Source: CAZEIW01 sp964512305 (lineage in GTDB: Bacteria; Pseudomonadota; Gammaproteobacteria; Burkholderiales; Burkholderiaceae_F). From it: a stretch of DNA of 17,958 nt. Position numbers and translations under genes: made by a program. A model generated the notes under the pieces. It had not been told where the DNA came from and made no database searches. It saw only the letters and a program-made list of their open reading frames with translations. Positions 5,858 to 13,336 of the stretch are shown here, in pieces; within the stretch, counting starts at the first letter, position 1; each line of letters starts with the position of its first letter. Location of the stretch: assembly GCA_964512305.1 (NCBI GenBank), contig CAZEIW010000207.1:1-17958 (forward strand), written 5' to 3'.

Positions 5858-6139
5858 ATGCTCGCGCTTCGGCCCAACTGCGAATGCTGCGACCGGGATC
5901 TTCCGCCGGATTGCGCCGAGGCCCGGATCTGCTCGTTCGAGTGCACGTTCTGCGCTTCCTGCGCGGAGGGCATCCTCGAGCGCCGATGCCCGAACTGCGG
6001 CGGCGAGCTCGTCCCGCGTCCGCGCCGCCCAGGGGACAAGCTGCGCGCCAATCCGGCATCGACCGAGCGCGTGCGCCGCTCCACGCCTTGCGGCCCACCC
6101 GGTGCCGCCGGTGCCGCGACCCCGGCGGACGCGGGTTGA
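5858..6139 (+). CDS. DUF1272 cysteine-rich protein
   Basis: 93 aa. MLALRPNCECCDRDLPPD followed by ICSFECTFCASCAE and RCPNCGGELVPRPRRP is the signature of DUF1272, a short protein of unknown function with a zinc-ribbon-like set of cysteines (C8, C10, C11, C25, C29, C32, C35, C44, C47). The start at 5858 has an excellent ribosome site (GGGAGGG at 5847-5853); an earlier in-frame ATG at 5834 overlaps the membrane-protein stop as ATGA and would add eight residues. The last ~35 residues after PRPRRP are low-complexity and not part of the domain. Role unknown. Confidence 0.85.
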   Translation: MLALRPNCECCDRDLPPDCAEARICSFECTFCASCAEGILERRCPNCGGELVPRPRRPGDKLRANPASTERVRRSTPCGPPGAAGAATPADAG

Positions 6140-6153
6140 GGCAGGAGGTTTGA

Positions 6154-6378
6154 ATGTCCGATCCCGTCGATGCACTGGTGCTCGATCTTCTCGAGTGGAT
6201 CGGGCCCGGATCCCGCCCGTACCCGGAGGTGATGGAGGCGTGGCGCACGTCGTGCCCGCGCTTGCCGGTCTGGGAGGAAGCCAACGCCCGCGGCTACCTG
6301 CGGCACGAGCACCGTGAGGGCACGGGGGTCTTCATCTCCGTCTCGCGCCTTGGCCTCGAGCGTTTGGGAATGAAGTGA
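6154..6378 (+). CDS. Small conserved-looking protein of unknown function
   Basis: 74 aa with a near-perfect ribosome site (AGGAGG, 6143-6148) five bases before the ATG. The sequence DALVLDLLEWIGPGSRPYPE and VMEAWRTSCPRLPVWEEANA, then a short strand region (GVFISVSRLGLERLG), suggests a compact helix-helix-strand domain, possibly winged-helix-like. I recall similar short hypothetical proteins in other proteobacteria but no function. It ends the plus-strand cluster and converges on valS, with 36 bases between the two stops. Confidence 0.7.
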   Translation: MSDPVDALVLDLLEWIGPGSRPYPEVMEAWRTSCPRLPVWEEANARGYLRHEHREGTGVFISVSRLGLERLGMK

Positions 6379-6414
6379 GCCGCCGGCAGCGCGGGCGGCA
6401 CGCCGCGCCCGGCC

Positions 6415-9264
6415 TCAGGCCGGCGGCAGCTGCGCCAGTTGCTCGCGCACCTTCGCCAGAGTGTCCCCGAAGCCCGCCAGGCGCTCGCGCTCCTGCGCGA
6501 CGATCGCCGCGGGCGCGCGCTCGACGAAGCTCGGCTGGGCGAGCTTGCCCCGCGCCTTGGCGATCTCGCCCTCCAGGCGCGCGACCTCCTTCTGGAGGCG
6601 GCCGCGCTCGGCGGCGATGTCGACCTCGACCTGCAGCATCAGCCTGAAGTCGCCGGCCACGGCCACGGGGGCCGCGGTGCCGTCGGCAAGCTGCGCGAGG
6701 TCGGCGACGGGCTTCACCGCGGAGAGCCTGCCCAGCGCGGCCAGGTAGGGCGCCAGCAGTTCGGCGCGCGAACCGGCTGGCGACAGCGCGAGCGGCACCT
6801 TCTGCGCAGGCGACAGCCCCATCTCGCCGCGCAGGTTGCGGCAGGCGTCGACGATCTGCTTGAGCACGCGCACCTCGGCGTCGGCCGCGGGATCGATCTT
6901 CTCCGGCTGGCTGCGCGGATACGGCTGGATCATCACCGAAGTCCGGTCGTCCGCGCCGCGCCGGCCGGCCAGCACCGACACCTTCTGCCACAGCTCCTCG
7001 GTGATGAACGGGATGATCGGGTGCGCAAGCCTGAGCAGCGTCTCGAGCACGCGCACCAGCGTGCGGCGCGTGCCGCGCTGCTGCGCCTCGCCGCCGGCGG
7101 CCAGCTGCACCTTGGCCAGCTCGACGTACCAGTCGCAGTACTCGTCCCAGGCGAAGCGGTAGATCGCCTGCGCGACGTTGTCGAGCCGGTAGTCGGCGAA
7201 ACCCTTCTCGACCTCGGCCTCGGTGCGCTGCAGCTCGCCGATGATCCAGCGGTCGACGAACGAAAGCTCGACCGCGCCCTCCGGCGCGTCGGCGCCGCAA
7301 TCGCGCCCCTCCGTGTTCATCAGCACGAAGCGCGTGGCGTTCCACAGTTTGTTGCCGAAATTGCGGTAGCCCTCGCAGCGCTTGAAGTCGAAGTTCACGT
7401 TTCGGCCGAGCGTCGCGTAGGCGGCCATCGTGAAGCGCAGCGCGTCGGCCCCGTAGGCCGGCATGCCGTCGGGGAATTCGCGCCGCAGCCGCGCGGCCAC
7501 CTTGGGGGCGTCTTCGGGCCGGCGCAATCCGGTGGTGTTCTTGCGGATCAGCGATTCGAGGTCGATGCCGTCGAGCAGATCGACCGGGTCGATGGTGTTG
7601 CCCTCGGACTTGCTCATCTTCCTGCCCTCGGCGTCGCGCACCATGCCGTGCACGTAGACGTCGCGGAACGGGACCCTGCCGGTGAAGTGGGTCGTCATCA
7701 CGATCATCCGCGCGACCCAGAAGAAGATGATCTCGTAGCCGGTGACCAGCACCGACGAGGGCAGGTACAGGTCGTAGGCGGGCTGCCGGTCCGCGCCGGG
7801 CTGCGGCCAGCCCAGCGTCGAAAACGGCACCAGCGCCGACGAGTACCACGTGTCGAGCACGTCCGGGTCGCGGCGCAGCGGCCGGCCGCCCGCCGCGGCG
7901 CGCGCTTCCTCCTCGCTGCGCGCCACGAAAATGCGGCCCTCGTCGTCGTACCAGGCCGGGATCTGGTGCCCCCACCACAGCTGGCGCGAGATGCACCAGT
8001 CCTGGATGTTCTCCAGCCACTGCCGGTACACCGTGCGCCACTGCTCGGGGAAAATGCGCACTTCGCCGCTGTCGACCGACTCGAGCGCCACCTGCGCCAG
8101 CGACTTGCCCGCGTTCAGCGTGCCCGCCGGCGCGGGCTTGCTCATCGCGACGTACCACTGGTCCGACAGCATCGGCTCCACCGCCTCGCCGGTGCGCGCG
8201 CAGCGCGGCACGATCATCCGATGCGGCTTCTCGGCCACCAGCAGCCCCTGGCCGCGCAGGTCCTCCAGCACGAGCTTGCGCGCGGCATACCGGTCGAGGC
8301 CGCGATACTTCGCCGGCGCGTTGTCGTTGAGCGTCGCCGTGGGCGTGAAGATCGGCAGCGGCGCCAGCCCGTGGCGCTGGCCGATCGCGAAGTCGTTGAA
8401 GTCGTGGGCCGGCGTGATCTTGACGCATCCGGTGCCGAACTCGGGATCGACCTGATCGTCCGCGATCACGGGGATGCGGCGGCCGGTCAGCGGCAGCTCG
8501 AGCTCGACGCCGACCATATGCCGGTAGCGCGCGTCGGCCGGACTGACCGCGACCGCGACGTCGCCCAGCATCGTTTCGGGCCGCGTCGTCGCGACGATCA
8601 GGCCCGGGCCCCCGCCGGCGGCCGGATAGCGGATCTCCCAGATCCGGCCGTCCTCCTCCTCGCCCTCGACCTCGAGATCGGACACGGCGGTCTGCAGCTT
8701 CGGGTCCCAGTTCACGAGGCGCTGGCCGCGATAGATCAGGCCCTGCTCGTACAGCCGCGCGAAGGTCTCGACGACGACCCGCGACAGCTGCTCGTCCATC
8801 GTGAAATACGCGCGCTTCCAGTCGCAGGAGTCTCCCAGGCGCCGCATCTGCTGCAGGATCGTGTCGCCCGAGAACTGCTTCCACTGCCACACCTTGTCGA
8901 CGAATTCGGCGCGCGTCATCGACTTGCGCGGCGTGCCCTGCAGCTCGAGCTGGCGCTCGACCACGATCTGGGTGGCGATGCCCGCGTGGTCCGTGCCCGG
9001 CAGCCAGAGCGTGTTGTGGCCGAGCATCCGGTGATAGCGGATCAGCGCGTCCATGATCGAATGGTTGAACGCATGACCCATGTGCAGGATGCCGGTGACG
9101 TTCGGCGGCGGCAGCTGGATGCTGAACGACGGCCGGCCGGCGGCGGTGCCGGCGTCGAAGTACCCGCTCTGCTCCCAGATCGGATACCAGCGGCGCTCGA
9201 TCGCGCCGGGTTCGAAACTCTTGGCCAGCGCGGTGTCGGGCGCGGCAGCGGTGGGGTTGGTCAT
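6415..9264 (-). CDS. valS: Valyl-tRNA synthetase
   Basis: 949 aa, the usual length for bacterial ValRS. It charges tRNA-Val in the cytoplasm. Class I signatures are present: HMGH (residues 61-64) in PPPNVTGILHMGHAFNH, GTDHAGIATQ soon after, and KMSKS (549-553) in GRKMSKSEGNTIDPVD. The editing (CP1) domain lies between, with TTRPETMLGDVAVAV and the GTGCVKITPAHD block. The C-terminal ~65 residues form the charged coiled-coil arm typical of ValRS (RLQKEVARLEGEIAKARGKL and onward). The ATG at 9262-9264 (MTNPTAAAPD) is preferred; a GTG at 9312 would add 16 residues without family support. Transcription is divergent from the metalloprotease gene. Confidence 0.97.
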   Translation of the reverse strand: MTNPTAAAPDTALAKSFEPGAIERRWYPIWEQSGYFDAGTAAGRPSFSIQLPPPNVTGILHMGHAFNHSIMDALIRYHRMLGHNTLWLPGTDHAGIATQIVVERQLELQGTPRKSMTRAEFVDKVWQWKQFSGDTILQQMRRLGDSCDWKRAYFTMDEQLSRVVVETFARLYEQGLIYRGQRLVNWDPKLQTAVSDLEVEGEEEDGRIWEIRYPAAGGGPGLIVATTRPETMLGDVAVAVSPADARYRHMVGVELELPLTGRRIPVIADDQVDPEFGTGCVKITPAHDFNDFAIGQRHGLAPLPIFTPTATLNDNAPAKYRGLDRYAARKLVLEDLRGQGLLVAEKPHRMIVPRCARTGEAVEPMLSDQWYVAMSKPAPAGTLNAGKSLAQVALESVDSGEVRIFPEQWRTVYRQWLENIQDWCISRQLWWGHQIPAWYDDEGRIFVARSEEEARAAAGGRPLRRDPDVLDTWYSSALVPFSTLGWPQPGADRQPAYDLYLPSSVLVTGYEIIFFWVARMIVMTTHFTGRVPFRDVYVHGMVRDAEGRKMSKSEGNTIDPVDLLDGIDLESLIRKNTTGLRRPEDAPKVAARLRREFPDGMPAYGADALRFTMAAYATLGRNVNFDFKRCEGYRNFGNKLWNATRFVLMNTEGRDCGADAPEGAVELSFVDRWIIGELQRTEAEVEKGFADYRLDNVAQAIYRFAWDEYCDWYVELAKVQLAAGGEAQQRGTRRTLVRVLETLLRLAHPIIPFITEELWQKVSVLAGRRGADDRTSVMIQPYPRSQPEKIDPAADAEVRVLKQIVDACRNLRGEMGLSPAQKVPLALSPAGSRAELLAPYLAALGRLSAVKPVADLAQLADGTAAPVAVAGDFRLMLQVEVDIAAERGRLQKEVARLEGEIAKARGKLAQPSFVERAPAAIVAQERERLAGFGDTLAKVREQLAQLPPA

Positions 9265-9332
9265 CGGATCCGTTTCGGTGGGCTCGCACGCGGGTCCGCC
9301 CGCTCGTTTCACTGCGGCGGGGCGGCATCGGT

Positions 9333-9361
9333 TTGAATTTTATGGCAACTGCTCCTACGCT
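9333..9361 (+). promoter_or_regulatory. Possible sigma-70 promoter for the metalloprotease gene
   Basis: TTGAAT (9333-9338) and TACGCT (9356-9361) with a 17-base spacer lie in the AT-rich patch of the 114-base divergent gap between valS and the metalloprotease. Transcription would start about ten bases before the ATG at 9379. The -10 match is weak, so this is only a suggestion. Confidence 0.25.
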
Positions 9362-9378
9362 CCGGCCTCCGCCCCACA

Positions 9379-12123
9379 ATGAGCTCCCCGACCATGCCGA
9401 ACGTAAGGGTCCCGACTGTCCCCACGCTGCTGATCAGGTTTGCCGCCCTGGCCGTTTCGCTGGCTGCCGCGGCCTGCGCCGCAACCGCGCAGGGCACCCG
9501 CCCGGCGCTGGCCGCGCAGCCGGGCGAGGAGGCCGCGACCCCGCCCAAGCCGCCCGGTGCCCCTGGCGCCGCCGGCGCCGCCAAGCCCCAGGAGGCGGGG
9601 GCGTTGAAGCCCTTCGCCGACGTGATCAAGGAGGCGACCGAGGCGCACGGCTTCTTCACGCTGTGGAAGAAGGACGAGAAGGTCTGGATCGAGATCCGGC
9701 CGGACCAGCTCGACCAGCCGTTCTTCTTCGGCGAGGCGCTGGCATCGGGCCTGGGCGAGTTCCATTTCCTGCCCGGCCTGCTGGGCGACGTGCAGGCGGC
9801 CGTCTTCCACAGAGTCGGCAACCGGGTGCAGCTGATCGCCCGCAACCTGCTCGTGCGCGCCCCGGCCGGAACGCCGCTGGCGGTCGCGGTTCGCGAGAGC
9901 TACTCCGACAGCCTGCTGGCGTCTGCCGACGTCGTTTCCGCGCCGCAGCCCGAGCGCAAGTCCTTCCTCGTCGATGCGAACGCGCTGCTCGGCGCCGACA
10001 TTCCCGGCCTGCAGACGATGCTGGAGGCCTCGTTCCACCTCTCCTACGCGCTCGACGCGCGCAACACCGGCATCGAGCGCATCCGCGCCACCGACAGCGG
10101 CACCAGCATCACGGTGCGCGCGCACTACGCGGTGCCGCGGCTGCCCGCGCCGCCGACGACGCCGCCGGCGCCCGGCACGCCGCGCCCGAAGCCGCCGCGC
10201 TCGCTGCCCGACCCGCGCAGCCTGTTCCTCGACCTGACCTACAACCTGGTGCCGCTACCCGCCGAGCCGATGCGGCCGCGGCTGGCCGACCAGCGCGTCG
10301 GGCACTTCACGATCGCGTTCCGCGATTTCGGCAACGAGCTCGGCGGCGATCACCACACCCACTACATCTATCGCTGGCGCCTCGAGAAAAAGGATCCGGC
10401 CGCTGCCGTGTCGGAGCCCAAGGAACCGATCGTCGCCTGGCTGGACAGGAACATCCCCGAGAAGTACCGCGACGCCGTGCGCGCGGGTGTGCTCGAATGG
10501 AACAAGGCGTTCGAGCGGGCGGGCTTCAAGGACGCGATCGTCGTCAAGCAGCAGGCCGCCGACGACAGCTGGTCGACGCTCGAGGGCACCCGGCACCTCG
10601 CGGTGCGCTGGTTCGCGATGGAAGGACCGGGCGCGCTCGCGGTCGGTCCCAGCCAGGCCGACCCCCGCACGGGCGAGATCCTCAATGCGACCGCCATCAT
10701 TCCCGCCAACTGGGTGCGCGTGACCGATTCCGCCATCGCCGACTACCTGCCCGCCCCGCCGGCTGCGGATTCGCCGCTCGCCAGGCGCAGCGCCTGCGAC
10801 TACGCCACCGCCGCGCTCGAGGAGACCGCATTCGGCCTGGACCTGCTCGAGGCGCGCGGCTGGCTCGACCCCTCGAGCCCGGAGGCGGAACGCCTCGTGC
10901 GCGACAGCCTGAAGGACGTCGTGATGCACGAGGTCGGCCACACGCTCGGACTGCGGCACAACTTCCGCGCCTCGGCGACGGTGCCGGCGGCCGAGCTGCG
11001 CGACGCGGCGTACGTGCACGAGCACGGGCTCGCGCCCTCGGTGATGGACTACCTGCCGCTCAACATTCCGCTGGAGGGCGAGGCGCCCGCCGCGTACATC
11101 CAGACCACGATCGGCGCTTACGATTACTGGGCGATCGAGTACGCGTACCGCGAGTTCCCGCCCGATCAGGAGGCGGCGGGGCTGGCGGCGATCGCCGGGC
11201 GCTCGGCGAACGATCCGTCGCTCGCGTACGCCACCGACGAGGACGCAGGCGGCCCGCATGGCGGAGGAATCGACCCCACGGTCAATCAGTTCGATCTCGG
11301 CGACGACCCGCTCGCGTACTACGCGCGCCGCTTCAAGCTGTCGCGCGAGCTGTGGACGCGCACCGAGTCGCGCGTCCTCAAGCCCGAGGACAACTACGAG
11401 GTGTACCGCCGCAACCTGCAGCGCGGCCTCGGCGAGATCGGGCGCGCGGTGCCTCTGATCGCCAAGTACATCGGCGGCGAGTACACGGCGCGCGACCTGG
11501 CCGCCACGGGGCGCCCGCTGTTGAGCCCGGTGTCGGCGGCGCGCCAGCGCGAAGCGCTCGAGCTGCTCGCGCGCGGCCTGTTCTCGGACGACAGCTTCCG
11601 GTTCGATCCCGGCTTCATGAGCCGTCTCGGCGTCGATCTGCTCGATCGCGGCATCGACGAGTCCGACGTGCGCGACGTCGACTTCAACCTCTCTTCCGCG
11701 GTGCTGGGCATCCAGCGGGCCGCGCTCGATCAGTTGATGTCCGATGGCGTGGCGGCGCGCATGGCGAGCGCCCAGTACAAGGTCGCGGACGCCAGCACGG
11801 TGTTGAGCCCGTCCGAGCTTCAGTCGAGGCTGGCCTCGGCCATCTGGAGCGAGCTCAAGACCGGCAGCGCGGTCGACGGCCTGCGCCGAAGTCTGCAGCG
11901 CGAGCACCTGCGCCGGATCGCCGGCGCGCTGGTGCGCCCCGATTCGACCGTGGCGCCCGACCTGCGCGGCGTGCTGCGGCAGGTCGCGCTCGGCCTGCAG
12001 TCGGACCTGCAGCGCGCCCTGCACAACCCGCGCCTGGACCCGGCGACGAAAGCCCACCTGGACGAATCGCTCGCGACGGTGACCGAAGCGCTGAAGGCGC
12101 CGCTGATTCAGCAGGGGACGTGA
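9379..12123 (+). CDS. Exported zinc-dependent metalloprotease (DUF5117/DUF4953-type)
   Basis: 914 aa. An N-terminal hydrophobic segment (about residues 17-37, LLIRFAALAVSLAAAACA) is a signal peptide; AAAC could be a weak lipobox, so a lipoprotein is possible. A Pro/Ala linker (about 50-72) leads into FADVIKEATEAHGFFTLWKK and a strand-rich N-terminal region as in DUF5117 proteins. The catalytic motif HEVGHTLGLRH (517-527) is a full HExxHxxGxxH metzincin zinc site, followed by a Met-turn, SVMDYLP (Met about 556). NATAIIPANWVRV precedes the site, as in this family. The C-terminal half is helical. It probably degrades proteins in the periplasm or at the surface; the substrate is unknown. It stands between genes (DUF2486 and valS) that are usually adjacent in Burkholderiales and ends beside a REP pair. 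Confidence 0.88.
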   Translation: MSSPTMPNVRVPTVPTLLIRFAALAVSLAAAACAATAQGTRPALAAQPGEEAATPPKPPGAPGAAGAAKPQEAGALKPFADVIKEATEAHGFFTLWKKDEKVWIEIRPDQLDQPFFFGEALASGLGEFHFLPGLLGDVQAAVFHRVGNRVQLIARNLLVRAPAGTPLAVAVRESYSDSLLASADVVSAPQPERKSFLVDANALLGADIPGLQTMLEASFHLSYALDARNTGIERIRATDSGTSITVRAHYAVPRLPAPPTTPPAPGTPRPKPPRSLPDPRSLFLDLTYNLVPLPAEPMRPRLADQRVGHFTIAFRDFGNELGGDHHTHYIYRWRLEKKDPAAAVSEPKEPIVAWLDRNIPEKYRDAVRAGVLEWNKAFERAGFKDAIVVKQQAADDSWSTLEGTRHLAVRWFAMEGPGALAVGPSQADPRTGEILNATAIIPANWVRVTDSAIADYLPAPPAADSPLARRSACDYATAALEETAFGLDLLEARGWLDPSSPEAERLVRDSLKDVVMHEVGHTLGLRHNFRASATVPAAELRDAAYVHEHGLAPSVMDYLPLNIPLEGEAPAAYIQTTIGAYDYWAIEYAYREFPPDQEAAGLAAIAGRSANDPSLAYATDEDAGGPHGGGIDPTVNQFDLGDDPLAYYARRFKLSRELWTRTESRVLKPEDNYEVYRRNLQRGLGEIGRAVPLIAKYIGGEYTARDLAATGRPLLSPVSAARQREALELLARGLFSDDSFRFDPGFMSRLGVDLLDRGIDESDVRDVDFNLSSAVLGIQRAALDQLMSDGVAARMASAQYKVADASTVLSPSELQSRLASAIWSELKTGSAVDGLRRSLQREHLRRIAGALVRPDSTVAPDLRGVLRQVALGLQSDLQRALHNPRLDPATKAHLDESLATVTEALKAPLIQQGT

Positions 12124-12140
12124 CAGTCGAGCCCTGAGGT

Positions 12141-12240
12141 CCCCTCTCCCGCTCGCGGGAGAGGGGTAGGGGTGAGGGTCGCGAACGGCTTTGGCCCGCT
12201 GCCCTCACCCCCGGCCCCTCTCCCGCTCGCGGGAGAGGGG
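12141..12240. repeat. Inverted pair of REP-type palindromes between convergent genes
   Basis: Two copies face each other: CCCCTCTCCCGCTCGCGGGA...GGTGAGGG (12141-12178) and its near mirror CCCTCACCC...CGCGGGAGAGGGG (12202-12240). Each has its own hairpin and together they make a larger palindrome with a 23-base loop. The core is GCTCGC here, against GCTTGC in the copies near position 770. They sit between the stops of the metalloprotease and the DUF2486 gene, so a role as a two-way transcription barrier is plausible; there is no poly-T run as in a classical terminator. Confidence 0.9.
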
Positions 12241-12243
12241 AGG

Positions 12244-12813
12244 CTACCCCTTTGACTTCGCACGCAGCCGCGTCAGTTCCGCGCGCACCGCGTGCTCGAC
12301 GATCTCGTGCAGCGACGCGGCAAGCGCGAGGCGCGTTTCCGCCGCCAGCCGGTCGACCAGCTGGTCGATCGCGTCGTTCATGTGGCTGCGGACGATCGCC
12401 TCGACCTCTTGCGGCAGCTGCTGCGCCAGGTCGCGCAGGATCGACGAGCGCAACTCGATCTCGATCCGTGCCCAGTGTCCGCCGGCCTCCCGCTGCGCGG
12501 GCGTGGGCTCCGGCGGCTGTCCCTTGATCGTCGGCGGCGACGTTCGGCCGATGACCGTGACCGCCGACGCGGGCGGAGGCTCGGCCGAGGGAGGAACCGC
12601 CGGCGCGGGCGCTGCAGGAGCCGGGGCGACCGTGGCCGGCATCGCCGTCAGCCCCTCGAACGGCGCCATCCGCTCGCCCGATCTCAACTCGGGCGGCAGC
12701 GTGGTGTCGAATTCCAGCGGCGGCAGGGTGAGGCGCTCGGTCAGCACCGGGATCGACGGATCGTCGGTGACCGAATCACCGGGCGCAGGCGTGGTCTTGG
12801 CTTGAGGGTTCAC
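12244..12813 (-). CDS. DUF2486-like protein of the holC-valS locus
   Basis: 189 aa. It starts with GTG at 12811-12813, which overlaps the holC stop as GTGA, so the two are translationally coupled. The N-terminus contains DDPSIPVLTERLTLPP, a motif I associate with the DUF2486 family found between holC and valS in Burkholderiales. Residues about 58-108 are a Pro/Ala-rich linker, and the C-terminal ~75 residues are amphipathic helix (RIEIELRSSILRDLAQQLPQ, EIVEHAVRAELTRLRAKSKG). No function is known. The gene ends four bases from the REP pair. Confidence 0.72.
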   Translation of the reverse strand: MNPQAKTTPAPGDSVTDDPSIPVLTERLTLPPLEFDTTLPPELRSGERMAPFEGLTAMPATVAPAPAAPAPAVPPSAEPPPASAVTVIGRTSPPTIKGQPPEPTPAQREAGGHWARIEIELRSSILRDLAQQLPQEVEAIVRSHMNDAIDQLVDRLAAETRLALAASLHEIVEHAVRAELTRLRAKSKG

Positions 12814-13292
12814 TTGGAGCCGATCTCGTGGGCGCTGGGTGCGAATCCCCGGTCACGATAGACCTTGAAACGTTCGCGCGCACGGGCGCGATCTTCGGGC
12901 TCGCGCGACACGATGTCGATTATCCGCTCGAAACCGGCGAACCAGCCCTCGAAACCCGGCACCGGATCGTCCTCGAGCAGGACCAGCAGGTCGCGTCCGC
13001 AGCTCCCGGCGCTCAGGGTCAGCCAGACCGGTGTCGCAGCCGCCAGCGGCGAGTCGGCATAGACGTGCGGCAGGAAGTCGAGCGCGGAGAACGTCCACAG
13101 CGCCAGATCCACGCGCGCGAGGCGGTCGGGATCCCGGGTGTACACCAGCACCGTCTTGCCGGCAGCGCGCGCCTTGCGAACCACCCTGCAGGCGTACATG
13201 ACCGGATGGTCGACGTTGAAGTGGAAGTCGATCGCCGCCCGTTGGCGATCGCCGGCGGCCGGCGATCCGTTGTCCGCTGCGGTGAGGTCCAC
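12810..13292 (-). CDS. holC: DNA polymerase III subunit chi
   Basis: The chi subunit links the clamp-loader complex (through psi) to single-strand-binding protein. The family core is clear: IDFHFNVDHPVMYACRVVRK, then KTVLVYTRDPDRLARVDLAL, WTFSALDFLPHVYADSP and ERIIDIVSREPEDRARARER. Family proteins normally begin only two to five residues before the first Ile-Asp-Phe-His. Here no ATG, GTG, TTG or CTG occurs in frame at that place; the nearest is GTG at 13290-13292, giving 160 aa with a 20-residue extension and no visible ribosome site. An ATC start at 13230-13232 would give a normal 140 aa. The end is certain (TGA overlapping the next GTG). It follows pepA by 44 bases or more and is surely co-transcribed with it. 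Confidence 0.85.
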   Translation of the reverse strand: MDLTAADNGSPAAGDRQRAAIDFHFNVDHPVMYACRVVRKARAAGKTVLVYTRDPDRLARVDLALWTFSALDFLPHVYADSPLAAATPVWLTLSAGSCGRDLLVLLEDDPVPGFEGWFAGFERIIDIVSREPEDRARARERFKVYRDRGFAPSAHEIGSK

Positions 13293-13336
13293 GGCCGGTG
13301 CGATGTCGCCGGAGAACGCGGCGCGTCCGGATGCGG

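Noticed and set aside
6439..9336. A 965-codon open frame on the plus strand opposite valS
   Set aside because: It is the mirror of a real, motif-complete valyl-tRNA synthetase. At ~70% GC stop codons are rare in all frames, and the translation is Arg/Ala/Leu/His-rich low complexity with no domains.
10255..12057. A 600-codon minus-strand frame and a 934-codon frame in another plus register over the metalloprotease
   Set aside because: Both are shadows. Only the register with the signal peptide and HExxHxxGxxH motif has recognisable protein features.
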